From Solobacterium moorei (lineage in GTDB: Bacteria > Bacillota_I > Bacilli_A > Erysipelotrichales > Erysipelotrichaceae), in the NCBI RefSeq assembly GCF_036323475.1, contig NZ_AP028934.1:1240001-1304000 (forward strand): a stretch of 64,000 nt of DNA. Reading direction: 5' to 3'. Positions 34,084 through 43,610 of the stretch are shown piece after piece (within the stretch, counting starts at the first letter, position 1; each line of letters begins with the position of its first letter). The notes below the pieces were generated by a model. It searched no databases. It was not told the DNA's origin and worked only from the letters and a program-made list of their open reading frames with translations. Made by a program: the position numbers and the translations under genes.

Positions 34084-34764
34084 ATGATTTTGAATATTAT
34101 TGAATGGCTAGAGAGTCGTCATATCAAGGCAAATAATGCAAAGATGATACAACAGGCTTTTATTCATTCTAGTTATGCACATGAGCATAAAAATAAGAAT
34201 GATAATGAACGCTTAGAGTTCATGGGTGATGCGGTATTACAGCTATGGTCTAGTAACGCAATTTATCCATTAAACTTAAGTGAAGGCCATATGACACGTT
34301 TACGTGCACAACTTGTATGTGAAAAAGCATTAGCGATTTATGGTCGCCAATTACATCTAAATGACTATTTATTATTAGGCTCTGGCGAAGAAAAGACAGG
34401 TGGTAGAAACAAGGATGCGATTATCGCAGATATGTTCGAAGCTTTTCTAGGTGCTTTATTCTTGGATCAAGGAATGGATGCGGTGGATAATATTCTTTCT
34501 GAAGTGATTACACCAAGACTTGCACATCCTGAGGATGTGGGAGTAATTCATGACTATAAAACAAAACTGCAAGAATATGTACAGTCAGATTCTCGTCAAA
34601 CAGTGAAATACGAATTAGTCAGTGAAACAGGACCAAGTAATGCACCAGAATTTGTGATGAATGTTCTGGTTGATGGACTAGTACTTGGTACAGGTAGTGG
34701 ACAATCTAAAAAACAAGCAGAGCAAAATGCAGCTCGAAATGCATTTGAGAAAATGGCTAAATAA
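34084..34764 (+). CDS. rnc: Ribonuclease III
   Basis: This 226-residue double-stranded RNA endonuclease processes rRNA precursors. The catalytic signature NERLEFMGDAVLQL, the second acidic cluster DMFEAFLGALFLD and a C-terminal dsRNA-binding domain (about 155-226, GSGQSKKQAEQNAARNAFE) are present. ATG 34084 lies only one base after AGGAGG; the in-frame TTG at 34090 has ideal spacing and may be the real start, giving 224 residues. It sits between recG and the galactokinase-family gene; the usual smc/ftsY neighbours are absent. Confidence 0.93.
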   Translation: MILNIIEWLESRHIKANNAKMIQQAFIHSSYAHEHKNKNDNERLEFMGDAVLQLWSSNAIYPLNLSEGHMTRLRAQLVCEKALAIYGRQLHLNDYLLLGSGEEKTGGRNKDAIIADMFEAFLGALFLDQGMDAVDNILSEVITPRLAHPEDVGVIHDYKTKLQEYVQSDSRQTVKYELVSETGPSNAPEFVMNVLVDGLVLGTGSGQSKKQAEQNAARNAFEKMAK

Positions 34765-34777
34765 TAAGGGGGATACA

Positions 34778-36052
34778 ATGGTCATTACAGAAATCATAAA
34801 CGCAGTCAAGGCAGGTCAATTAGACGAAAAGTTGACAGCACTCTATGGTACAGAAGCACTTGCATCACAGAAAGTACGCTATGAAGATGTACTTTTAAAA
34901 GCGAAAGATTTATTAGGGGATAAAGACGCACATATCTTCAGTGCACCAGGTAGAACAGAAGTCGGTGGTAATCATACAGACCATCAATTGGGTCGTGTAG
35001 TCGCAGCTAGTATTGATTTGGATGTCATTGCGGTGGTTGTTCCTACAGATGATTCTGTTGTTACATATCACGCTAAGGGTTTTAACGTTAGTCCTGTTGA
35101 TTTACACAATTTAGAAATTAAAGAAGAAGAGAAGAATACTACGGAAGCGTTAATTCGCGGTATCGCTGCTGGATTTACTAAGAAGGAATATAAAGTTGGT
35201 GGATTTAAAGCATATTCAGAAAGTAATGTACTTTCTGGTGGCGGTATGTCTAGTTCCGCTGCATTTGAAGTGTTAATCGGAACTATCTTCAGTCACTTAT
35301 ATAATGACGCAACGATTTCTTCTGAAGAAATCGCAAAGATTGGTCAGTTCTCTGAGAATGTATATTTTATGAAAGCTAGTGGTCTTCTTGATCAGATGGC
35401 ATGTTCTGTTGGTAGTTTTGCGGCTATAGATTTTGCAAACAAAGAGAATCCACAAGTAACTTCAATTCCATTTAATCCAGCAGATTATGGATATGATTTA
35501 ATCCTAACAGATGTTAAAGCAAGTCACGCTGACTTAAGCGATGAATACAGTGCAGTACCTTATGAAATGAAAGCAGTTGCGAAGCTGTTTGGTAAAGAAG
35601 TATTAAGTCAAATTACTTTAAATGAATTATTAGCGAATGCTACAAAGATTCGCAAGGAAGTAAGTGATCGTGCATTTTTACGTGCATATCACTTCCTAAA
35701 TGAAACTGGTCGTGCAAAACTACAGGCAGAGGCACTAAAAGAGAATGATATTAAGACATTCTTACACTTAGTAAATGAAAGTGGTCATTCATCTTATATG
35801 TATCTACAAAATGTGTTAATTCCAGGTGATAGTCAAAATCAAGCTCTTGCAATTGCATTAGCACTGAGTGAATCAGTATTAGGTGATGATGGTGCATGCC
35901 GTGTTCACGGTGGTGGATTTGCAGGAACAATTCAAGCGTATGTACCACATGCAAAGACGCCAGAATACATTGCTTTAATGGAATCAACATTTGGTAAAGA
36001 TTGTTGCTACAAGTTACGTATCCGTGACTGTGGTGGTATTTGCGTTATTTAG
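34778..36052 (+). CDS. galK: Galactokinase-family GHMP kinase
   Basis: This 424-residue GHMP-family kinase has the galactokinase signature in the variant form GRTEVGGNHTDHQLG, the ATP-binding glycine/serine loop VLSGGGMSSSAAF and the C-terminal VHGGGFAGTIQAYVP. GalK phosphorylates galactose for the Leloir pathway. This variant group is common in Firmicutes and may act on galactose or a related sugar. The ATG at 34778 follows an AAGGGGG site; an upstream in-frame start would lie in rnc. No galT or galE is nearby, so its place among recG, rnc and a HerA-like ATPase is unexpected. Confidence 0.78.
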   Translation: MVITEIINAVKAGQLDEKLTALYGTEALASQKVRYEDVLLKAKDLLGDKDAHIFSAPGRTEVGGNHTDHQLGRVVAASIDLDVIAVVVPTDDSVVTYHAKGFNVSPVDLHNLEIKEEEKNTTEALIRGIAAGFTKKEYKVGGFKAYSESNVLSGGGMSSSAAFEVLIGTIFSHLYNDATISSEEIAKIGQFSENVYFMKASGLLDQMACSVGSFAAIDFANKENPQVTSIPFNPADYGYDLILTDVKASHADLSDEYSAVPYEMKAVAKLFGKEVLSQITLNELLANATKIRKEVSDRAFLRAYHFLNETGRAKLQAEALKENDIKTFLHLVNESGHSSYMYLQNVLIPGDSQNQALAIALALSESVLGDDGACRVHGGGFAGTIQAYVPHAKTPEYIALMESTFGKDCCYKLRIRDCGGICVI

Positions 36053-36063
36053 TGAGGGGAAAA

Positions 36064-37548
36064 ATGTTAAAAGAAAACTATATTTTATTAGGAAAAGCTG
36101 GCGATAAAGAGATTCGATTATTGCCAAACATGTTAAACCGTCATGGCTTAATTGCCGGTGCATCAGGTACAGGTAAAACTGTAACTTTGAAAGTGATAGC
36201 AGAGTCATTAAGTCAAATGGGTGTGTCAACATTTATTGCGGACGTGAAGGGTGATTTATCAGGTATGATCCAAGAAGGAGATTTATCTGCTATTTCAGGT
36301 AGACTTGAAAAGCTTGGTATCACTGATTTTGAAGTTCGTAAGTTCCCTGTACACTTCTTTGATGTATATCGTAAGAAGGGTCATCCAATTCGTGCCATTA
36401 TGGAAGAGTTTGATTCCTTATTGCTTGCGCGTATTTTAGAATTAACAGATGCACAAGAAGGGAATCTTCAAATCATCTTAAAAGTTGCTCAAGATATGAA
36501 CTTGGATATTATCGACTTGAAGGATCTTCAGGCGATGACAAATTATGTTGGTGAACATGCTAGTGAGCTTTCTTTGAAATATGGTAATGTTACAAAACAG
36601 AGTATTGGTGGTATTCAAAGAAAGTTATTACAATTAGAGCAACAGGGTGGTACAAATTTATTTGGTTTGCCTGCACTTTCGATTCAAGATTTGATTACTA
36701 CTGAAGGTGGTTTAGGTATGATGAATATGCTGGAGTGTCAAGAGTTATTCCAGCATCCACTTCTTTACGCTACATTCCTATTATGGTTGTTAAACCGTAT
36801 CTATCAAGATTTACCAGAGGTTGGTGATGTAGAGAAGCCAAAGATTGTATTCTTCTTTGATGAAGCGCATTTATTATTCAAGGATGCTCCTAAGGCATTG
36901 CTTGATAAGATTGAACAGATTGTTAAGTTAGTTCGTTCTAAGGGTGTTGGTGTATTCTTTATTACACAATCTCCAAATGATATACCTAATTCAGTGCTTG
37001 CGCAATTATCTAATCGCATTCAACATGCATTACGTGCATATACACCAACAGAAATCAAGGCTGTTAAATTAGCTGCTGATTCCTTCCGTGCAAATCCAAA
37101 TTTAGATACTGCAGAACGGATTACGAATATGAAGACAGGTACTGCTCTTGTATCTGTGTTAGATGAAGATGGTGCTCCTACAATAGTAGAAGAGACGATG
37201 ATCTTGCCTCCAATGTCCTCTATGCAAATTGCAGATGAAGCATTGGTAATACAGACAATTCAACATGACTCTATCTATGGTAAGTATGAAAAGGATATTG
37301 ATCCAGAAAGTGCGTTTGAAAGTATGAATGCAATTAAGGAACAAGAGGAAGAAGAAGCTCGTCTTGCAAAAGAAAAAATTTCACAGGAGAAACTTGCGGC
37401 TGCTCAGGCAAAAGAAGACGCAAAACGCAGTAAAGAAAACGATTGGACTGGACGTATTGCTAAGAAGATTCGCAATCGTACAGAAACAGAATTAATCAAT
37501 GTTGGAATTCGTTCCGCGAAGAAGTTTTTATCAGGTTTCTTTAAGTAA
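36064..37548 (+). CDS. HerA-like ATPase, DUF853 family
   Basis: This 494-residue P-loop ATPase of the HerA/FtsK superfamily has Walker A GASGTGKT near the N terminus, a following FIADVKGDLSGM segment and Walker B KIVFFFDEAHLLF, with ITQSPNDIP downstream, all typical of DUF853 proteins. The tail after about residue 420 is a charged helix (EEEEARLAKEK) and ends in a basic patch. Family members are predicted DNA-pumping ATPases; the biological role is unknown. GAGGGG precedes the ATG at 36064, 11 bp after the galactokinase gene. Confidence 0.8.
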   Translation: MLKENYILLGKAGDKEIRLLPNMLNRHGLIAGASGTGKTVTLKVIAESLSQMGVSTFIADVKGDLSGMIQEGDLSAISGRLEKLGITDFEVRKFPVHFFDVYRKKGHPIRAIMEEFDSLLLARILELTDAQEGNLQIILKVAQDMNLDIIDLKDLQAMTNYVGEHASELSLKYGNVTKQSIGGIQRKLLQLEQQGGTNLFGLPALSIQDLITTEGGLGMMNMLECQELFQHPLLYATFLLWLLNRIYQDLPEVGDVEKPKIVFFFDEAHLLFKDAPKALLDKIEQIVKLVRSKGVGVFFITQSPNDIPNSVLAQLSNRIQHALRAYTPTEIKAVKLAADSFRANPNLDTAERITNMKTGTALVSVLDEDGAPTIVEETMILPPMSSMQIADEALVIQTIQHDSIYGKYEKDIDPESAFESMNAIKEQEEEEARLAKEKISQEKLAAAQAKEDAKRSKENDWTGRIAKKIRNRTETELINVGIRSAKKFLSGFFK

Positions 37549-37555
37549 TCTATAT

Positions 37556-37582
37556 GTGGCTAGAACTTCTAGTCACTTTTCT
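37556..37582 (+). terminator. Terminator after the HerA-like gene
   Basis: Nine-pair stem GTGGCTAGA / TCTAGTCAC with one G-T pair and a 3-nt loop, followed by TTTTCTTT. Confidence 0.75.
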
Positions 37583-37614
37583 TTATATGCATTTCTATAA
37601 AATACATAGCTTAA

Positions 37615-37634
37615 GTTTCAAAGTAAATGCAACA
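37615..37634 (+). repeat. Left inverted repeat of the IS30 element
   Basis: GTTTCAAAGTAAATGCAACA, preceded by the TTAA duplication. The core TAAATGCAACA is also found at 37791 (TAAACGCAACA), 39102 (TTAACGCAACA) and, inverted, at the right end. Confidence 0.65.
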
Positions 37635-37668
37635 CGATAAGCAAAGGCAACAGATAACGAACTAATGT

Positions 37669-37710
37669 AGTCATTATCAGATGATTTTTTAATCTATAAT
37701 GACTCTTTTT
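37669..37710 (+). terminator. Strong hairpin with T run inside the left part of the IS30 element
   Basis: Arms AGTCATTATcAGAT and ATCTATAATGACT pair over 13 positions with one bulged C, followed by CTTTTT. It would stop transcription entering from the HerA-like gene side and so shield the transposase region. Confidence 0.6.
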
Positions 37711-37782
37711 AATGGTAATATGGTATCTTCTATGTAGGGATACTTGCTTTTTGGGCGCAATGAAAACAACTGAAGGGTTTAG

Positions 37783-37801
37783 GTGTCAACTAAACGCAAC
37801 A
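37783..37801 (+). repeat. Internal copy of the IS30 terminal repeat
   Basis: GTGTCAACTAAACGCAACA matches the right terminal repeat with one mismatch and one missing base. It may be a subterminal transposase site, the true left end, or a remnant of an older copy next to which the present one inserted. Confidence 0.5.
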
Positions 37802-37843
37802 GTTCAGTTTGTGTAAGTCGAGTATCCGTTGGACTTCGGGGAC

Positions 37844-39028
37844 CTATTGAATTAGGTCTAGGCTTAGATTGACTTCATCTGGATCGATTGGTGTTAATCC
37901 AAGCTTTTTTATTGTTTTGAGTTCTGCTCTAGTGAGACATTCAAATGGTGAACGACCATCCAATGAGTCACGCTTGACGGAATTGATATGGCTCATCATT
38001 AGATTTACCTTTTCTTGTGTAAGGTCGTTAAAGGAAGTTCCTTGGGGCAGATATTTTCGAATATATTCATGATTCTTTTCAATACGCCCCTTTTGTTGGG
38101 AAGCACGGGAATCACAATAAAATATACGACAGCGCTGTACGTTGCGTGTACCATGTTCCAAGGAAATGGGGTCCTTGAATTCAGGACCGTTGTCCGTAAG
38201 CACTACACGGAACATAGTAGCGAACCTTGCAAAGCCGATTTTCCTTTGGATGTAGTCGAATACTTCTGTTACAGAAGCTTGTGTATTTCTATTCCTTAGG
38301 AAGGCAAACATAAATTTACTCTTACGTAATAGTAGGGTTAGAAGTACCTTTTCGCCGACACCTTTCTTACCGATGACGGAATCCATCTCAGCGATATTAG
38401 CTTTCGGATGTTGGGCAATGAATTCCTGAAAGGCAGTATAATCGCGTCCCACACGGCACGATTGATTGTCTATCATTGTGTTATCGCCACGTTTGATATT
38501 CTTTTTGAGGAGCGGATAGCGAACTCGCTTGGGAAGATCTATATTGCGGGTGGTGAGTTTATTGTCATTGACATAGCGGTAAAAAGTAGAACGGGATATT
38601 CCCATCTGTTCGCCATGAGTGGAGAATACGTGGGCGACGGTTTGCCTTTGGTCACGGATCAAAGGTGTGACGAGATTATCAAGAAATCTCAGACCTTTTT
38701 CCCCAGTACGGATCTTCTCTCTAGACAGATGAAGAGTAGATTCATAAGCACTATGTGCCTGTGTAGGGATGTAGCGATACTTTCTCTTTTTGCATGCAGA
38801 GAAACGAGGACAGCCATTGCATATCCAAGGGGCCTTCATGATACGGCTGCAGGTAGGAGCGAGAGGATGAAAGACAGAGTATTCATCAAGGATCCTATGC
38901 TTTTCAAGTTCTCTGGAAACAGTAGAAGCAGAGGCATTCAAAGCGGCAGCTATCATGCGCATGGAATGATTTTGTTTGACATGCATAAGGATATTAATAC
39001 GGTCTTCGAGTGTGAAATGTTTACCTGA
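37844..39028 (-). CDS. IS30-family transposase
   Basis: This 394-residue DDE transposase has an N-terminal helix-turn-helix (LTLEDRI-type, here FTLEDRINILMHVKQNHSMR, then IAAALNASASTVSRELEKH) and a catalytic RNase H-like domain with the IS30 acidic triad: D in NIAEMDSVIG, D in VLTDNGPEFKD and E in KGRIEKNHEYIRKYLPQG. The frame is intact and full length. The ATG at 39028 is chosen because AGGAGA precedes it by eight bases. Codon use (for example CGT/CGC mixtures and rarer codons) differs little from the host. Confidence 0.92.
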   Translation of the reverse strand, partial: SGKHFTLEDRINILMHVKQNHSMRMIAAALNASASTVSRELEKHRILDEYSVFHPLAPTCSRIMKAPWICNGCPRFSACKKRKYRYIPTQAHSAYESTLHLSREKIRTGEKGLRFLDNLVTPLIRDQRQTVAHVFSTHGEQMGISRSTFYRYVNDNKLTTRNIDLPKRVRYPLLKKNIKRGDNTMIDNQSCRVGRDYTAFQEFIAQHPKANIAEMDSVIGKKGVGEKVLLTLLLRKSKFMFAFLRNRNTQASVTEVFDYIQRKIGFARFATMFRVVLTDNGPEFKDPISLEHGTRNVQRCRIFYCDSRASQQKGRIEKNHEYIRKYLPQGTSFNDLTQEKVNLMMSHINSVKRDSLDGRSPFECLTRAELKTIKKLGLTPIDPDEVNLSLDLIQ

Positions 39029-39101
39029 CATAAATGTTTTCTCCTGGTATCTAAAATAGGAGTCCAACGGATACACAGGAATAAAGATAACATGTCACAT
39101 G

Positions 39102-39135
39102 TTAACGCAACAGAGTGTTGCGTTTATGTTGAAAC
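39102..39135 (+). repeat. Right inverted repeat of the IS30 element with adjacent palindrome
   Basis: The terminal repeat at 39116-39135 is joined to a second, opposite copy of its core, giving a perfect nine-pair hairpin AACGCAACA-GAG-TGTTGCGTT at 39104-39124. In the minus-strand sense this lies upstream of the transposase gene. Confidence 0.6.
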
Positions 39136-39218
39136 TTAACATATAAAATACATATTTAAGAATGAAGAGAATCAGATATCTTTTTGTGTTAGAATAAGGG
39201 GACGAAAGGGAGTAATGT

Positions 39219-42200
39219 ATGACGCAATATTTAAAAGATTTAGTGAAGATTGATAATCAAGATGACTTGTATGAAGAGATTGAAATTGAAAGAGTTCGAT
39301 TATTTCGTGCACGTAATCTTTTAGAGCTACACTTACATACTCCAAATGTATTATCTTTTGATAGCTATCAAGAAATTCATCACAAATTGAAAGAGCTAAC
39401 TGGCTCTAATATTCAATTATTCATACAGCCAGAACAGAATCGTTGTAATCAAGTTGAGATCCGAAAATACTTAGATGTATTCTTTCATACAAATCCTGAG
39501 ATGCGTATTCTTGAAAGTGGTACATTCCAATATGATGCACAGAAGTGCATTATCAAATATGCGTTTGTCAGTGCGACCGATTGTGACCGTGCAAGTAGTT
39601 ACATTGAACATGTAGAATCCTTTTTAGCAACCATTGGTTTACATGGGGTGACTGTACTTACAGAAACACTGATTCCTGTTATGCAAAATGAAATAAAGGA
39701 AGTTAGTGTTACAGTTGTTAGTGAAGAAGCTGAAAGGCCACAAGAGAAATCAACACATAAATATCAACGTACCAAGATGGATGATTATGAGAAAATCAAC
39801 TTGATCGATGTACATGATCCCATCGCTGATATTCAATTCGAAGGTGAAGTATTTGGAAATGATTACATTGAAATTCGTAAGACTGGTAGAACAATTCAAT
39901 CGTTTAGTGTCTTTGATGGTACAGATGCGATTGCGGTAAAACGGTTTGAGGGGCGTGGTGTAACAAAGGAAGACCTCTCTTCAATTCATGATGGAGATTA
40001 TGTTCGTATTTATGGCACGATTTCTTATGATAGCTTTGCGAAGGATTTAACCTGTATTGCGTCTAATGTTGTGAAAATCGAAAAAGCAAAGATAGTTGAT
40101 ACAGCAGAAACAAAGCGTGTTGAATTACACATGCATTCAAATTTATCGGAGATGGATGGTGTTTGCGATATCAAGGATATCATAACCTATGTATACAATT
40201 TGGGACATCGTGGTATCGCGATTACGGATCACGCAGATGTACAGTCTCTTGTAAAGGCATATAACACAGCACAATCATTAAAGAAAAAAGACCCGGATAG
40301 AGAGTTTAGAGTTGGCCTTGGATGTGAATTTAATCTTGCGAATGATGAATTAACAATTGTTCGTAATGCGACAGATGAGAATCTAGACGACGTAACTTAC
40401 ATATCTTTTGACTTAGAAACAACAGGTCTATCCTGTTATTTTGATCATATTATTGAATTTGGTGCTGTTCGTATTAAGAATTCAACGATTATCGATCGTA
40501 AACAGTTATTTATAAAACCACCAGTACCGATTCCTGGTTTTATTACATCAAAAACAAACATTACAAATGACATGGTAAAAAATGCCAAGCCATTTGCCGA
40601 AGCAATTGATGAAATTTTAGACTACATCAAAGATGATGTATTGGTAGCACATAATGCGACGTTTGACTATTATTTCTTGAATGAAGAATTACGTCGTATT
40701 GGTAGAAAACCATTGACCAATGTTGTGATTGATACCTTAGATATGTCTCGTGCAGTTTTACCAGATCGTAGAGCATATCGTTTGGGAAACTTATCACGTT
40801 ATTATCATGTTAATTACAACGAAGAAGAAGCGCACCGTGCTGACTTCGATGCTGGCGCATTAGCAGATGTATTCTTGTGTCTGTTAAAGGATGCTAAAGA
40901 TAAGTTTGCAACAAAGACAATATCTGACTTACAAATCAAATTACAGTCTCCTAAGTCCTTTATGAAGGTAAGACGTAGTCATGTTTGTGCTATCGCAAAG
41001 ACTCATGATGGTTTAGTTGCGTTATATAAGCTTGTTACAGAATCCAATACAAATACGCTAGCAGTCAATGGAAAAGCGACCGGTAAAGAGGGTACTGACG
41101 TAGCTGCTGAACCACGTGTTGTACGTTCCACGCTTGAAAAGTATAGGGAGAATTTATTACTAGGATCAGCATGCTTGAATGGCGAAGTGTTTGAACTTGC
41201 ATGTAATGGTGATGATGCTCGCTTAGAAGAAGCGATGAAACTTTATGATTACATCGAGCTTCAACCGTTGGGCAACTATTCCACTTCAATTGTATTAGGA
41301 AGTATTCCTAGTGTGGATCGTTTAAAAGAAGTGCAAAAACGTATTATTCGCATGGCACAGAAGTTAAATATTCCAGTCTGTGCAACCAGTGATGCCCATT
41401 ACTGTATACCTGAACAAAAGATTTTTCGTGATGTATATATCATGTCACAGGGTGTAGGTGGCACAATTCATCCACTCTATATTCGTGATGAAGTGCTACG
41501 TTTACGTACAAAGAATCCTGATCAACATATTCGTTTAACAGATGAAATGAAAAAAGAATTTGCTTGGTTAGATGATCCAGATTTAATTGAAGAAATTGTT
41601 GTACGTAATCCAAATAGTATTTTTGATTTAATTGAAGAGGTAAGACCTGTTCCTGCAGGCACATATCCACCAGTTATTGAAGGTTCAGATGACAAGTTAC
41701 GAAAGATTTGTCATGATACAGCGATGTGTATGTACGGTTTTGAAGGCAAAGTTCCTGAGATTGTAACTGACCGTTTAAATAGTGAATTAGACAATATTAT
41801 TCGTAATGGATTTGGTGTGCATTACTACATTGCACATTTACTGGTAAAGAAATCAAATGATGATGGTTATGTCGTTGGTTCACGTGGATCAGTCGGTTCT
41901 TCCTTTACTGCTACGATGTCTGGCATTACGGAAGTAAATCCACTTCGTCCACATTATCTATGTCAAAAGTGTCATTATAGTGAGTTCTTTGATGATCCAT
42001 CCATTGCCTCTGGTTTTGACTTACCCGATAAGGTATGCCCATATTGTGGTGAAACGATGCGTGGAAATGGCCATAACATCCCATTCCAAACCTTCTTGGG
42101 ATTCAATGCGGATAAGACTCCAGATATCGACTTAAACTTCTCTAACGAATATCAATGGCGTGCACATGCATTTATCAAGGATGTATTTGGTGAAGATCAT

Positions 42201-43568
42201 GCATTCCGTGCGGGTACGATTGGTACTGTGGCTGAAAAGACTGCCTTTGGATATGTACAAGGTTATTGCGAAAAGATGAAAATAAGCAACATGCGTAGAC
42301 CAATGAAAGATTATCTTGCGCATGGTTGTCAAAATGTCAAACGTACTACAGGTCAGCATCCAGGTGGTATTATTATCATTCCACATGAATATGAGGCAGA
42401 AGATTTTACACCAGTACAGTATCCTGCAAATGATCCAACATCTGCTTGGAAAACAACACACTATGACTTCCACGATATTCATGATAATGTCTTGAAGTTT
42501 GATATCTTAGGTCATGTTGATCCTACGGCAATGCGTTTATTGCAGAAGATCGCTACGGTAAAACCTTTGGATATTCCGATGAATGATATTGAAACCTTAT
42601 CCTTGTTCTCGTGTGATGATGCATTAAAAGCTGATACGAGAATCTATAAGAAGGAAACTGGTGCACTTGGTCTTCCTGAGTTTGGAACACGTACAACACG
42701 CGGTGTACTGGAAGAGACTCGTCCTAAGAAGTTCTCTGACTTGGTCATTATTTCTGGTTTATCGCATGGTACAGATGTATGGGCTGGTAATGCGCAGGAA
42801 TTAATTCGTCAGGGCCATACAATCGATGAAGTTATCGGATGTCGTGACGATATTATGACTTATCTTTTAGATCATAACCTAGAGTCATTAGATGCCTTTA
42901 AGATTATGGAATCTGTACGTAAGGGTAAAGGTTTAACGGAAGCTTGGGAAAAATCTATGATTGAGCACCAGGTTCCAGAATGGTACATTGAATCTTGTAA
43001 GAAGATTAAGTACATGTTCCCAAAGGCACATGCAGTTGCGTATGTTATGATGGCCATGCGTATCGCATGGTACAAGGTACATGAACCTCTCAATTTCTAC
43101 ATTCAGTATTTAACATTGCGCTGCGATACTTATGAGATAGAGACGATGGCTAAAGGTATTGATGTCATTCGTACTCGTATGAATGATATTAGTACACGTA
43201 TTGCGGAACGTAATCCAGAAAATCCAGTTTCAAATAAAGAGAAATCTTTATTTGATGTATTAGAAGTATGTGAAGAACTATATGCACGTGGTTACAATAT
43301 TTCTAATGTCGATTTATACAAATCACTTGCAACAGAATTTAGAATGTCACCAGATAATCCAAAGACAATTATTCCACCATTTACAGTAATTGATGGCTTA
43401 GGTGTTAACGTAGCAAAGTCAATTGAAGAAGCGCGCGAAAAGGGCGAGTTCTTATCGAAAGAAGATATCCTAAAGCGTACACAGGTTTCTTCATCCATGT
43501 TAGTGAAGCTTGCGCACATGGGGTGTTTAGAAGGATTACAAGAAAGTAATCAAATGAGTTTATTCTAA
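39219..43568 (+). CDS. polC: DNA polymerase III alpha subunit, PolC type
   Basis: This 1449-residue Gram-positive replicative polymerase has integral proofreading. Domains in order: N-terminal domain (1-195), OB fold (about 200-290), split PHP domain starting VELHMHSNLSEMDG (about 302), a DEDD exonuclease inserted within the PHP (SFDLETTGLS, about 394-560), the polymerase palm with a PolC zinc module (CQKCHYSEFF and CPYCGETM, about 915-955) and PDIDLNFS (catalytic aspartates, about 967), and C-terminal tandem helix-hairpin-helix and OB regions. It is full length. An extended -10 box (TGTTAGAAT, 39187-39195) and a GAAAGGGAG site precede it. The IS30 element ends about 50 bp upstream of this promoter and leaves it intact. 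Confidence 0.96.
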   Translation: MTQYLKDLVKIDNQDDLYEEIEIERVRLFRARNLLELHLHTPNVLSFDSYQEIHHKLKELTGSNIQLFIQPEQNRCNQVEIRKYLDVFFHTNPEMRILESGTFQYDAQKCIIKYAFVSATDCDRASSYIEHVESFLATIGLHGVTVLTETLIPVMQNEIKEVSVTVVSEEAERPQEKSTHKYQRTKMDDYEKINLIDVHDPIADIQFEGEVFGNDYIEIRKTGRTIQSFSVFDGTDAIAVKRFEGRGVTKEDLSSIHDGDYVRIYGTISYDSFAKDLTCIASNVVKIEKAKIVDTAETKRVELHMHSNLSEMDGVCDIKDIITYVYNLGHRGIAITDHADVQSLVKAYNTAQSLKKKDPDREFRVGLGCEFNLANDELTIVRNATDENLDDVTYISFDLETTGLSCYFDHIIEFGAVRIKNSTIIDRKQLFIKPPVPIPGFITSKTNITNDMVKNAKPFAEAIDEILDYIKDDVLVAHNATFDYYFLNEELRRIGRKPLTNVVIDTLDMSRAVLPDRRAYRLGNLSRYYHVNYNEEEAHRADFDAGALADVFLCLLKDAKDKFATKTISDLQIKLQSPKSFMKVRRSHVCAIAKTHDGLVALYKLVTESNTNTLAVNGKATGKEGTDVAAEPRVVRSTLEKYRENLLLGSACLNGEVFELACNGDDARLEEAMKLYDYIELQPLGNYSTSIVLGSIPSVDRLKEVQKRIIRMAQKLNIPVCATSDAHYCIPEQKIFRDVYIMSQGVGGTIHPLYIRDEVLRLRTKNPDQHIRLTDEMKKEFAWLDDPDLIEEIVVRNPNSIFDLIEEVRPVPAGTYPPVIEGSDDKLRKICHDTAMCMYGFEGKVPEIVTDRLNSELDNIIRNGFGVHYYIAHLLVKKSNDDGYVVGSRGSVGSSFTATMSGITEVNPLRPHYLCQKCHYSEFFDDPSIASGFDLPDKVCPYCGETMRGNGHNIPFQTFLGFNADKTPDIDLNFSNEYQWRAHAFIKDVFGEDHAFRAGTIGTVAEKTAFGYVQGYCEKMKISNMRRPMKDYLAHGCQNVKRTTGQHPGGIIIIPHEYEAEDFTPVQYPANDPTSAWKTTHYDFHDIHDNVLKFDILGHVDPTAMRLLQKIATVKPLDIPMNDIETLSLFSCDDALKADTRIYKKETGALGLPEFGTRTTRGVLEETRPKKFSDLVIISGLSHGTDVWAGNAQELIRQGHTIDEVIGCRDDIMTYLLDHNLESLDAFKIMESVRKGKGLTEAWEKSMIEHQVPEWYIESCKKIKYMFPKAHAVAYVMMAMRIAWYKVHEPLNFYIQYLTLRCDTYEIETMAKGIDVIRTRMNDISTRIAERNPENPVSNKEKSLFDVLEVCEELYARGYNISNVDLYKSLATEFRMSPDNPKTIIPPFTVIDGLGVNVAKSIEEAREKGEFLSKEDILKRTQVSSSMLVKLAHMGCLEGLQESNQMSLF

Positions 43569-43570
43569 TC

Positions 43571-43599
43571 TTGACGTTTTTCACAAGCAGGTCTAAAAT
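43571..43599 (+). promoter_or_regulatory. Promoter of the thrS T-box transcript
   Basis: TTGACG (43571-43576), 17 bp, TAAAAT (43594-43599). Transcription should start near 43606, just before stem I. Confidence 0.7.
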
Positions 43600-43610
43600 T
43601 TGAATATTAA

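Larger units (their letters stand above)
37615..39135. mobile_element. IS30-family insertion sequence
   Basis: The element is 1521 bp long and carries one transposase gene on the minus strand. The ends are inverted repeats: left 37615-37634 (GTTTCAAAGTAAATGCAACA) and right 39116-39135, whose complement reads GTTTCAACATAAACGCAACA (17 of 20 identical). Direct repeats TTAA flank it at 37611-37614 and 39136-39139, which fits the short target duplications of IS30. A third copy of the end sequence lies at 37783-37801 inside the element, so an alternative left end there is possible, but that position lacks a matching target duplication. The element sits between the HerA-like gene and polC and disrupts neither. 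Confidence 0.8.

Noticed and set aside
38408-39028. 206-codon plus-strand frame opposite the IS30 transposase
   Set aside because: It is the antisense shadow of the intact transposase with its DDE triad; no start signal.
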